A program made the position numbers and the translations under genes. From the NCBI RefSeq assembly GCF_042432825.1, contig NZ_JBHLWN010000025.1, positions 78,909 through 142,908 of the forward strand: 64,000 nucleotides of DNA. Direction: 5' to 3'. Shown here piece by piece: positions 25,133-32,045 of this stretch; the stretch's first letter is position 1, and each line of letters opens with the position of its first letter. This DNA comes from Gordoniibacillus chartarius (GTDB lineage Bacteria > Bacillota > Bacilli > Paenibacillales > NBRC-103111). The notes below the pieces were generated by a model that searched no databases, was not told the origin of the DNA, and saw only the letters and a program-made list of their open reading frames with translations.

Positions 25133-26329
25133 GTGAAAGGACTGGAAGGGTATGTCACGACAGGACAAATTGCCAAGCGGACGGGAATAACGGTTCGTAC
25201 GCTGCGGTATTACGATCAAATCGGGCTGCTGACGCCCGCCAAATACGATCCGGCTTACGGAAGGCTGTACAGCAACGACGATTTGATTCGCCTGCAGCAT
25301 ATTCAGACGTTGAAATATATCGGGCTTAGCCTACAGGAAATTCAATCGGTCGTGGAGGATGAGCGGCAGCCCGGGCAAAGCTTCCGCAGCTCGCTCATGG
25401 CGCAGCGGGACGCGATTCGCCACAAAATCGCCAAGCTCGAAAACGTGCATACGGCGATTCACCGGACGATCGACAGTATCGATGCCGGTCAGCAGCACGC
25501 CGATTGGACGGTGCTGGCGGATTTGATTCAAGCCGTACATGAGGAGCAGAGCTGGCTTGAACAATACCAGACGGCAGCCCGCCTTCGTACGAGAATCGAT
25601 CTGTACGACCGTTTCAGCGTCAATCCGATCGGCTGGCACCGCTGGGTGTTCGACCATCTCCTAAGCCTTCCCGGCAGTGCGGTGCTGGAATTGGGCGGCG
25701 GGGATGGAGCGCTCTGGACTCGTAATCTGGAGCGGGTTCCTGCCGATTGGAAGGTTAGCTTCACCGATTTGTCGAGGGGGATGGTGGCGGAGGCGCGCAG
25801 CCGGATCGGTCACGACCGCCGGTTTACGTTCTTGACCGCCGATGCCCAGGACATCCCGTTTCACGACGCAGCCTTCGATATCGTGATCGCTAACAACGTA
25901 CTGTATCACGTGCGGAACATTCCGGGAGCATTAGCCGAAATTCGTCGGGTACTCAAGCCGGGAGGCACGTTTTGCACGTCGACGATGAGCATGCGGCATT
26001 TGAGAGAGGTAGAGCTTATCGCGGCTGGATTCGATCCCGCGGTGCAGGTGTTGGATCGGGTCATCGAACGCTTTCATCTGGATCATGCTCCGGACCAACT
26101 GGCGCCCTATTTCCGGCAGGCGGAGGTTCATCGGTATGACGACGAACTGCAGGTGACCGAGGCGCAGCCGCTCATCGACTACATCCTGTCGACCCCGATG
26201 AATGCCCGGGAGCTGCTCAGCGGGGAAAGGCTAACGGATTTTACGCGATACATCAAGGCCCGATTGCAGCAAGAAGGTAAGCTGATCATTACGAAAGATA
26301 ACGGAATCGTTATGGGGAGGAACCTATGA
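25133..26329 (+). CDS. MerR-family regulator fused to a SAM-dependent methyltransferase
   Basis: The 398-residue protein starts with a complete MerR DNA-binding head (TTGQIAKRTGITVRTLRYYD, then YSNDDLIRLQHIQTLKYIG) and a dimerisation coiled coil to about residue 135. From about residue 160 it has a class I methyltransferase domain: motif I VLELGGGDGALW, then FTDLSRGMVAEA, TADAQDIPF and FDIVIANNVLYHVRNI. In usual MerR proteins the C-terminus is a ligand-binding domain; here an enzyme takes that place, so SAM or the methylated substrate could be the effector. GTG start after GAGGAGGGA. Its stop overlaps the NudK-like start (ATGA). Confidence 0.88.
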   Translation: MKGLEGYVTTGQIAKRTGITVRTLRYYDQIGLLTPAKYDPAYGRLYSNDDLIRLQHIQTLKYIGLSLQEIQSVVEDERQPGQSFRSSLMAQRDAIRHKIAKLENVHTAIHRTIDSIDAGQQHADWTVLADLIQAVHEEQSWLEQYQTAARLRTRIDLYDRFSVNPIGWHRWVFDHLLSLPGSAVLELGGGDGALWTRNLERVPADWKVSFTDLSRGMVAEARSRIGHDRRFTFLTADAQDIPFHDAAFDIVIANNVLYHVRNIPGALAEIRRVLKPGGTFCTSTMSMRHLREVELIAAGFDPAVQVLDRVIERFHLDHAPDQLAPYFRQAEVHRYDDELQVTEAQPLIDYILSTPMNARELLSGERLTDFTRYIKARLQQEGKLIITKDNGIVMGRNL

Positions 26330-27300
26330 ACAAAGTGCGGAGCCGGCATCAGCCGACTATCAACATTGTGGAAGAGAAGCTGCTGTCCGATAATTGGTAT
26401 ATCCTGAAAAAAATCACGTTCGAATACATAGGCAGGAATGGAGAAGCGCAAATCCAGTCCCGTGAGGTGTACGACCGCGGCAACGGGGCTGCGATACTGC
26501 TCTACAACCGGCAAAAGCAAACGGTGGTGCTGACACGGCAATTCCGGATTCCTACTTACAAGAACGGCAACGACACCGGCATGCTGATCGAAGTGTGCGC
26601 GGGGCTGCTGGACCGGGACGATCCGGATACTTGTATCATGCGGGAAGCCGAGGAGGAGACAGGCTACCGGCTGCGCGAGCTGGCCAAGATGGGCGAAGCT
26701 TATATGTCGCCGGGCTCGGTGACGGAAGTCGTCCATTTGTACACAGCGGAATATGATGAGGGCATGCTGGTTGGCACAGGTGGAGGTCTTGAAGAGGAGA
26801 ACGAGAACATTGAAGTGCTTGAGCTTCCTTTCGTCGAGGCACTGGACATGGTACGAACCGGGGAAATCCGTGACGGCAAAACGATCATGCTGCTCCAGTA
26901 CGCGCAAATTCACGGGCTGCTCGTCGATCATGCGAAGCCGATGCATATTCTCGTTGCCGGACCGTACCGGTCGGGGACCGGGGATGACCCGGAATTCATT
27001 GAGCACAATGTTCGGTTCATGAACGAAATCGCGCTTCAAGTGTATCAGACGGGGCATATGCCGGTGCTCGGAGAATGGTACGCGCTTCCGCTGATCGCAA
27101 CAGCCGGCTCGCGCGAAATCGGCGATGACGTGTTCAACGCCATATTCCATCCGTCTTCGATCAGGCTGCTGGATTATTGCAATGCGGTGCTGCGGGTCGG
27201 CGGCCCGTCGCAAGGAGCGGACGAGATGGTGAGGATCGCCGCTGCGAAAGGGAAACGCATTTATCATAAGCTGGAGGAGCTGCCGAAGGTGAAGCTGTAG
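26326..27300 (+). CDS. NudK-like Nudix hydrolase fused to a DUF4406 domain
   Basis: Residues 1-200 match NudK (GDP-mannose pyrophosphatase): the Nudix box GLLDRDDPDTCIMREAEEET (with Asp for the first Glu) and the adjoining EAYMSPGSVTEVVHLYTAEY and EIRDGKTIMLLQYAQ. Residues about 203-324 (MHILVAGPYRSGTGDDPEFI to the C-terminus) form a second domain of the DUF4406 / nucleoside-2-deoxyribosyltransferase-like type, with GPY near the start and a DYCNAVLRVGGPSQGADEM segment. A two-step sugar-nucleotide or nucleotide salvage role is possible but inferred. It is translationally coupled to the MerR-methyltransferase gene. Confidence 0.85.
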   Translation: MNKVRSRHQPTINIVEEKLLSDNWYILKKITFEYIGRNGEAQIQSREVYDRGNGAAILLYNRQKQTVVLTRQFRIPTYKNGNDTGMLIEVCAGLLDRDDPDTCIMREAEEETGYRLRELAKMGEAYMSPGSVTEVVHLYTAEYDEGMLVGTGGGLEEENENIEVLELPFVEALDMVRTGEIRDGKTIMLLQYAQIHGLLVDHAKPMHILVAGPYRSGTGDDPEFIEHNVRFMNEIALQVYQTGHMPVLGEWYALPLIATAGSREIGDDVFNAIFHPSSIRLLDYCNAVLRVGGPSQGADEMVRIAAAKGKRIYHKLEELPKVKL

Positions 27301-27410
27301 CAGAGGGTGCAGAGGGGTCAGCCGCTTCCTGCGTGATCGGCGGTTTATAGCAACTTTCTCGCTCTTGAAGACGTAGATAGTTATTATCGTCCGAAGTGGA
27401 GGGATGAAAG

Positions 27411-27584
27411 GTGGCATTCTCATTCATGACCGGCGTAGTCCAGTTGCTCTCTCTTCTTATGTTTTTCCTGACAGTGTATGCACTCATCAGCGTAATCAAC
27501 TATGTGAACTGGAAGAAGCGGCATGACATTCAAATGGAAAAGAAACTCGACAGCCTGTTGGAACATCTTGACAAAAGGCAGTGA
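27411..27584 (+). CDS. Small single-span membrane protein
   Basis: This 57-residue product has one hydrophobic helix (VVQLLSLLMFFLTVYALISV), then a basic/amphipathic tail (WKKRHDIQMEKKLDSLLEHL) that looks like a short coiled coil. Translation would start at GTG after GGAGGGATGAAAG. I do not recognise a family. It is followed by a terminator and is the last gene before the lower-GC accessory block. Confidence 0.7.
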   Translation: MAFSFMTGVVQLLSLLMFFLTVYALISVINYVNWKKRHDIQMEKKLDSLLEHLDKRQ

Positions 27585-27597
27585 CGGCAAGTTTTGT

Positions 27598-27625
27598 GGG
27601 CCATTCGCAGTGGATGGCTCTTTTT
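27598..27625 (+). terminator. Terminator after the small membrane protein gene
   Basis: GCCAT pairs with ATGGC in the segment GCCATTCGCAGTGGATGGC, followed by TCTTTTTCC. Confidence 0.7.
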
Positions 27626-27641
27626 CCATATAGCGATTAAT

Positions 27642-28087
27642 TTATTTTTTCCTTTCGTAATGAAGCAGGACGTTTCCGGAGTCGAACGACTGGGTCCCCT
27701 TCAGTCTTTCATTTGCCGGACAACCTCTATTGGATGATCGCGATTGATCTCGGTGTTATCCCAACTCGATTCTTGGATAGTTCGAGAGAAAACAACCTTG
27801 GTCATTTGCGTCAGTTCCTCGGCAGTCTCTTTCAAATGCGGTTGTGCATGGGGATCCTTGAGAGCCGGAACCCGGAAGCGTTCAAACAATCGGTAAGTGG
27901 TGCCCCTTAACAAGACCGTTTCCATTTTACCGCCTATTTCGTGTGCCGCGGCATCTACCTTCGGATCATGGATAAACCAACCCGTCCCCAAACTCGCAGC
28001 ATCTGATCCGGCGAAATAACCATCAATGGATAACCGGTTAACATTTTTACCTTTCTCATATCCCGACATCCCTTCTATAGTCGTCAT
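27642..28087 (-). pseudogene. RibD C-terminal/DHFR-like reductase gene with internal deletion and frameshift
   Basis: The open frame (ATG 28087 to the stop at 27701) encodes the N-terminal part of a dihydrofolate-reductase-like protein: LSIDGYFAGSD, GWFIHDPKVDAAAHEIG, KMETVLLRGTTYRLFE, and TKVVFSRTIQESSWDNT. It stops after VVRQMKD, about 50 residues short of the family length. Just beyond, in another frame, RLKGTQSFDSGNVLLHYERK reads to a stop at 27642. This matches the usual C-terminal end of the family (short helix, then SG-x-VLL-x-YE). So the middle is deleted and the frame broken. The first residues also look disturbed. Its ATG overlaps the TetR stop (ATGA). Confidence 0.75.
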
Positions 28088-28671
28088 GCTTGCTCCCAAA
28101 TAGCGCCCAAATTAACGAGTACAACCTCGATAACGTCTTCTACCATCGATTCCAAGGAGCGGGCTTGAGCGTCTCTGCTCCACTGTAGGGCTGTCCCGAA
28201 TACGCCCCAACTGGCGACAAGAGCCGTGGTTTCCAGCTTTTCTTGCGGGATGCTCTGATTGGCTGCCAATTTCGACCATTGAAGCAGGAGCCGATACACT
28301 TCCTTTTGCATGGCCTTTTCAAGCATCGGCTCAAACTGTTTGTCTCCCGGCGTGATGTACTGTCGAAACCGCAAAAGAAATTGAAAGATGGTTTGAACAA
28401 GGACTCTCAGATTGTCCTGACTGAATACGGAATCATCCGGCAGCCTTTTGTTGATAATGATGTGAAACTTCTCCGTCATCCAGTACTCGAGAAAAGCAAA
28501 TTTATCTTGAAAATGGGCATAGAAGGTTGCGCGGTTGACGGCCGCTCGAGTCGCGATGTCGTGCACGGAAATGGAATATATGTTTCTCTTTTCATCGAGC
28601 AGATCATTAAAGGTTTGTATTAACAACTGACGGGTTCTTTTCACACGGGGGTCGTTGGGATTTACCGGCAT
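28084..28671 (-). CDS. TetR/AcrR-family transcriptional regulator
   Basis: The 195-residue repressor has the TetR helix-turn-helix (YSISVHDIATRAAVNRATFY then AHFQDKFAFLEYW) and a helical C-terminal ligand domain. It is divergent from an NmrA-type oxidoreductase gene, with a perfect palindrome in the shared region, and is translationally coupled to the decayed reductase gene behind it. It therefore probably represses itself and the oxidoreductase. The ligand is unknown. Confidence 0.9.
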   Translation of the reverse strand: MPVNPNDPRVKRTRQLLIQTFNDLLDEKRNIYSISVHDIATRAAVNRATFYAHFQDKFAFLEYWMTEKFHIIINKRLPDDSVFSQDNLRVLVQTIFQFLLRFRQYITPGDKQFEPMLEKAMQKEVYRLLLQWSKLAANQSIPQEKLETTALVASWGVFGTALQWSRDAQARSLESMVEDVIEVVLVNLGAIWEQA

Positions 28672-28716
28672 GCTTAACCACGCTTTCTACGGATCTTAAA
28701 ACAGACAGATCGGCGA

Positions 28717-28733
28717 TTGTGTTGGGAACACAA
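28717..28733. promoter_or_regulatory. Perfect palindrome, likely TetR operator
   Basis: TTGTGTT, GGG, AACACAA: perfect 7-bp arms with a 3-base centre, 46 bp upstream of the TetR start and 123 bp before the divergent oxidoreductase gene. Size and place fit a TetR-family operator. Confidence 0.6.
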
Positions 28734-28855
28734 CGAAAACGGCTTATTGCTGATTGTTCGCAAGGCGCTAACCTTTTATCTTTGTCTTATGCACTATATG
28801 GTTGCACAAAACCGTATCGTAAGCAAATTCTTTAGTGTAGAGAGGATGAAACGGC

Positions 28856-29713
28856 ATGATCATCGTTACGGGAGCAAGCGGAAAATTAGGCAGGGGCGTG
28901 GTCGAGCAGTTGCTTAAGCGTCACCCGGCCGAGCAGATTGGTGTCAGTGTCCGGGACGTGAATAAGGTACAGGATTTACAGGATCGTGGAGTCCGTGTTC
29001 GTCATGGCGATTTCGATGATGCGGACAGCTTGCTATATGCTTTTGAAGGCGCATCGAAGGTTCTCCTGGTTTCCTCTGGCACTTTGGGAGAAGCGGGGAT
29101 TCGTCAGCATCAAACCGCGATTTGCGCCGCAAAGAAGGCAGGCGCCGGCAGGGTGCTGTACACGAGTCACATGGGCGCTTCCCCGACGTCGCCCTTTCCG
29201 CCTATGCCCCACCATGCTGCGACAGAAGCGCTGCTTCAAGAATCGGGCATGCTCTATACAGCTCTTCGCAATGGTTTTTACGCCTCCTCATTGATTGGAT
29301 TAATCGGCGAAGCAATCAAGACGGGAGAATTGATCGTTCCCGAGGACGGTCCGGTTGCGTGGACGACGCACACGGACTTGGCTCAAGCCACGGCGGTCAT
29401 TCTAACCGAACGGAGTTGGGACGGCCTGAGCCCGAATCTGACAGCCTCTGAAGCGATTGATATGGGGGGAGTTGCGGCGATGGTATCGGATATAGCCGAG
29501 CGGCCTATCCGCCGAAAAGTCGTATCGGACGAAACGTACCGGGAGTATCTGCTTGCTCATGGTTTTCCCGAAGCGCGCCTTGAGATCATCTTGGGTTTAT
29601 TTCGGGCCAGCCGCAATGGGGACTTCGCGCAAACGAGCACCGCTTTAGCTGACCTGATCGGTCGGCCTCCGATGAAGGTCAGGGATTTTTTGAAAGAGTC
29701 TATATCTCTATAA
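28856..29713 (+). CDS. NmrA/atypical-SDR NAD(P)H-binding oxidoreductase
   Basis: The 285-residue protein has the Rossmann N-terminus MIIVTGASGKLGRGVVEQLL, then FDDADSLLYAFEGASKVLLV and VLYTSHMGA, typical of the NmrA-like/QorB (quinone oxidoreductase 2) group. Its C-terminal half has ALRNGFYASSL, EDGPVAWTTHTDLAQA and a short C-terminal lid. It likely reduces quinones or senses NADPH; the substrate is unproven. It is divergent from the TetR gene that probably controls it. Confidence 0.87.
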   Translation: MIIVTGASGKLGRGVVEQLLKRHPAEQIGVSVRDVNKVQDLQDRGVRVRHGDFDDADSLLYAFEGASKVLLVSSGTLGEAGIRQHQTAICAAKKAGAGRVLYTSHMGASPTSPFPPMPHHAATEALLQESGMLYTALRNGFYASSLIGLIGEAIKTGELIVPEDGPVAWTTHTDLAQATAVILTERSWDGLSPNLTASEAIDMGGVAAMVSDIAERPIRRKVVSDETYREYLLAHGFPEARLEIILGLFRASRNGDFAQTSTALADLIGRPPMKVRDFLKESISL

Positions 29714-29766
29714 ATGGCATTCGAGAGCTGAGAAAGCTAATTTGTACCGTATGTGACACAATGGTA

Positions 29767-29801
29767 GGGGGACTTTTGCTTGCAGTAAGCAGAAGTCCCC
29801 C
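29767..29801 (+). terminator. Strong hairpin after the NmrA-like gene
   Basis: GGGGGACTTTTGCTT pairs with AAGCAGAAGTCCCCC (one mismatch) over a 5-base loop. A proper T-run is missing on either side, so termination is likely but not certain. Confidence 0.55.
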
Positions 29802-29860
29802 TCTGCCATATGGGCGGTAAGCGGACAGTTCATCGTAAGCATAACAATTTCCTGGAAAAA

Positions 29861-29889
29861 TGAAACCTCACACTACTATTGTGCATCTA
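29861..29889 (+). promoter_or_regulatory. Candidate ECF-sigma autoregulatory promoter
   Basis: TGAAAC, 17 bases, CATCTA lies about 35 bp before the sigma gene. TGAAAC is the classic -35 element of SigW/SigM-type ECF promoters; the -10 is a variant of CGTC/CGTA. This suggests the sigma factor transcribes its own gene. Confidence 0.5.
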
Positions 29890-29922
29890 ACATGTGTCTG
29901 AAAGGAAGGGGGGAGAGATGTT

Positions 29923-30459
29923 ATGGATATGGAAAAGGAAGTGAAGAAGGCTCAACGAGGCAATCTTCAATCCTTTGAGAATCTCATTCATATGAATAAA
30001 GCGGTCATGTATAAGGTGGCAAAAACGATACTTACCAGTGATGCAGATTGTGCGGACGCAATTCAAGAAGCAATCTTAAAAAGTTTTGAAAAAATCAAGA
30101 CCTTGAAACAGCCTGCCTATTTCAAAACTTGGCTTCTCCGAATCGTGATCAATGAATGCCATCAAATTCATCGACAAAGCAAGAAGATCATTGAGTTTAA
30201 TGAGCTGACGACACCTTCTTCCCTTGAGACCGGATTCGATCAGGTTGAACTGGAGCAGCTGCTAGACACACTTCCGGAGGAAGATAGCCACTTGCTCAAG
30301 CTTTACCATATCGAAGACATCTCGATCAAAGATATATCCGAAATTTTCCAAAAGCCCGAAAACACCATAAAAACTTGGTTGAGGCGTGCACGTGAAAATG
30401 CTCGATTGATGTGGGAAGAACAGGGGGGATATCAATGGAAAAATGGGAGCAGGGGATAA
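29923..30459 (+). CDS. ECF-type RNA polymerase sigma factor
   Basis: The 178-residue protein has region 2 (FENLIHMNKAVMYKVAKTIL, DADCADAIQEAILKSFEKI, with the Trp/Leu-rich FKTWLLRIVINECH) and region 4 (LLKLYHIEDISIKDISEIFQ then KPENTIKTWLRRARENAR). It has no extra domains. A strong purine-rich site precedes the ATG. Its end overlaps the start of a DUF4179 membrane protein, the usual partner that holds such sigma factors at the membrane. Confidence 0.93.
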   Translation: MDMEKEVKKAQRGNLQSFENLIHMNKAVMYKVAKTILTSDADCADAIQEAILKSFEKIKTLKQPAYFKTWLLRIVINECHQIHRQSKKIIEFNELTTPSSLETGFDQVELEQLLDTLPEEDSHLLKLYHIEDISIKDISEIFQKPENTIKTWLRRARENARLMWEEQGGYQWKNGSRG

Positions 30460-31718
30460 CAGATCGAGTGAATTTACCTATACCCAAAACCGTCGATGAA
30501 CGCATCCATTTAACACTCAAACAAATAAAAAGAAATGACAACAAACGATTAAAGCTTCGATATGGCATAGCAGCGGCAGCAGCAGCCATCGCTTTCATGT
30601 TTGGCATGTCTTCGCTATCTCCGGCTTTTGCTCAGGTTATGAGGTCGCTTCCGGTTGTCGGGTCTATTTTCGAATTGGTTGGCAATATTGGGGTTAAAAA
30701 AGGAAGTCAATTACAGTTGGCCACAAAATTGGGTCAGCAAGTGGTGATCGGAGATCATGTGGTCACGTTTACTGAAAGTCTATTTGACGGCTCCAATATT
30801 AACCTTGGCGTGATTTCACAATCCAATGTCGACGATTCCCCGTTCTTTCTAAATGACGTAATATTTACAGTCAACGGGAAGGATTTATCCGGCTACTCTC
30901 AGGGGGCCAGCGGAAAAAAGCTGGAAAAAGGGACATATGCAGAAACCTATAGCATTCATGTAGATGACGAACTGCCGGACACCTTTGCTCTTGGCATCAA
31001 ATCTCGCGACGAAACCAAAACATTTGTGGAGATCCCTGTTGTGCGTAAAGGTAAAAATCAATCCTTTCCTATCGGTCAAACAAGGACGTGGCAACGGATT
31101 GAAATGAACTATCAAGAGCTTGCTTTATTCCCTACAACTACGAAAATAACGGTCCAAATGCCAAACCGCGAGGATATCAGAAGCTTGAAGTACCATGTCT
31201 ATGATGAACAGGGCCGTGTTCTGCAGCCTATAAGCGGACATGGTAGAGGGTCTTCAGACGGCAGCCAAGTTTTTACCTATTACTTTGAGCCTTTCGATAC
31301 AATCCCGGAGCAGGTAACGATCAAACCTTATTTGAGCGCAATGAATTCCGATACGAAAGTTGACGGTGAATGGAAGGGAAAGCCGATCACCCTTTCGCAA
31401 GGGGAAGTCGGATCCGTCACCGTTGTAGATGAGAAAGTGGAAAATAACAAATTAACGCTTATCTACGAAGTTGCAGGAGATCGCCTTTTCGAACAGGTTT
31501 ACCATATTTGGCTTGAAGATCGGACGGGGAAAATTTTCTACAAGGACGATACACCGGTTCGAATCCAAGGCAGCAGCAATAGGTATCAAGCAACGTTTTC
31601 CAATATTAGCAATACCGATTCCATCTATATTTGTGCTGCTACGTTTAATAAACCTTACTATCTTGATGATCTCGCAGTCACCGTAAATGTGAAACAGCCA
31701 GCCGCTGTCGATAACTGA
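30435..31718 (+). CDS. DUF4179 anti-sigma-like membrane protein
   Basis: This 427-residue protein has a short cytoplasmic N-terminus (about 45 residues), one transmembrane helix (YGIAAAAAAIAFMFGMSSLS) and a large extracellular part. The region FAQVMRSLPVVGSIFELVG is the DUF4179 mark, and later beta-rich segments resemble the DUF5643 domain. Such proteins sit next to ECF sigma genes and are taken to be anti-sigma factors that sense the cell envelope. ATG 30435 follows AGGGGGGAT and overlaps the sigma gene by 25 bp. Confidence 0.85.
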   Translation: MEKWEQGITDRVNLPIPKTVDERIHLTLKQIKRNDNKRLKLRYGIAAAAAAIAFMFGMSSLSPAFAQVMRSLPVVGSIFELVGNIGVKKGSQLQLATKLGQQVVIGDHVVTFTESLFDGSNINLGVISQSNVDDSPFFLNDVIFTVNGKDLSGYSQGASGKKLEKGTYAETYSIHVDDELPDTFALGIKSRDETKTFVEIPVVRKGKNQSFPIGQTRTWQRIEMNYQELALFPTTTKITVQMPNREDIRSLKYHVYDEQGRVLQPISGHGRGSSDGSQVFTYYFEPFDTIPEQVTIKPYLSAMNSDTKVDGEWKGKPITLSQGEVGSVTVVDEKVENNKLTLIYEVAGDRLFEQVYHIWLEDRTGKIFYKDDTPVRIQGSSNRYQATFSNISNTDSIYICAATFNKPYYLDDLAVTVNVKQPAAVDN

Positions 31719-31782
31719 GTAACCTTTTGTACTACGGATGGCACTTGGTAGGTAGGACGCAGATACAAAGGAGGTGCAGGAG

Positions 31783-31833
31783 ATGCGACACTGGATAGAA
31801 AAAGCGAAGCTTGGCGATCAATGCATATATTGA
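31783..31833 (+). pseudogene. Possible ECF sigma gene remnant (16 codons)
   Basis: An AAAGGAGGTG site, among the best in the window, precedes a short frame: MRHWIEKAKLGDQCIY. Its I-E-K-A-K-x-G-D-Q resembles the first helix of ECF sigma factors, after which the frame ends. It is either a truncated gene or a translated leader peptide. No further sigma sequence is seen after it. Confidence 0.4.
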
Positions 31834-31856
31834 GCAATGGATAGCGGAAAATCAAA

Positions 31857-31888
31857 AAAGAACCTGGTCGGTTGTCCAGGTTCTTTAC
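31857..31888 (+). terminator. Terminator upstream of the rph promoter
   Basis: AAAGAACCTGG pairs perfectly with CCAGGTTCTTT across an 8-base loop. An A-run lies before and TTT after, so it may work on both strands. Confidence 0.8.
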
Positions 31889-31890
31889 TA

Positions 31891-31919
31891 TTGCACATAA
31901 ACAGACGCGATGATATAAT
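31891..31919 (+). promoter_or_regulatory. Sigma-A promoter of rph
   Basis: TTGCAC, a 17-base spacer and a perfect TATAAT. The implied start leaves a leader of roughly 120 bases before the rph start codon. Confidence 0.75.
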
Positions 31920-31928
31920 CGGAATACG

Positions 31929-31960
31929 ACTGTGCGCGTTTTATTGGATCAGAGCACAGT
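31929..31960 (+). promoter_or_regulatory. Inverted repeat at the start of the rph leader
   Basis: ACTGTGC (31929-31935) and GCACAGT (31954-31960) are perfect inverted copies starting about 10 bp after the -10 box. They may be an operator or the stem of a leader hairpin. The published rifamycin-associated element sequence is not seen here. Confidence 0.45.
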
Positions 31961-32045
31961 TTATCCATTCTACATCTTAAGTGTAACACGCCGGTAAGCT
32001 CTTGTCAAATGTTTTTCTCATTTCACTGATTAGGAGAGATGTGCA

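Noticed and set aside
30435..31718. Transposon or phage origin of the lower-GC block
   Set aside because: No transposase, integrase, terminal repeats or target duplication were found between 27.6 and 34.7 kb.
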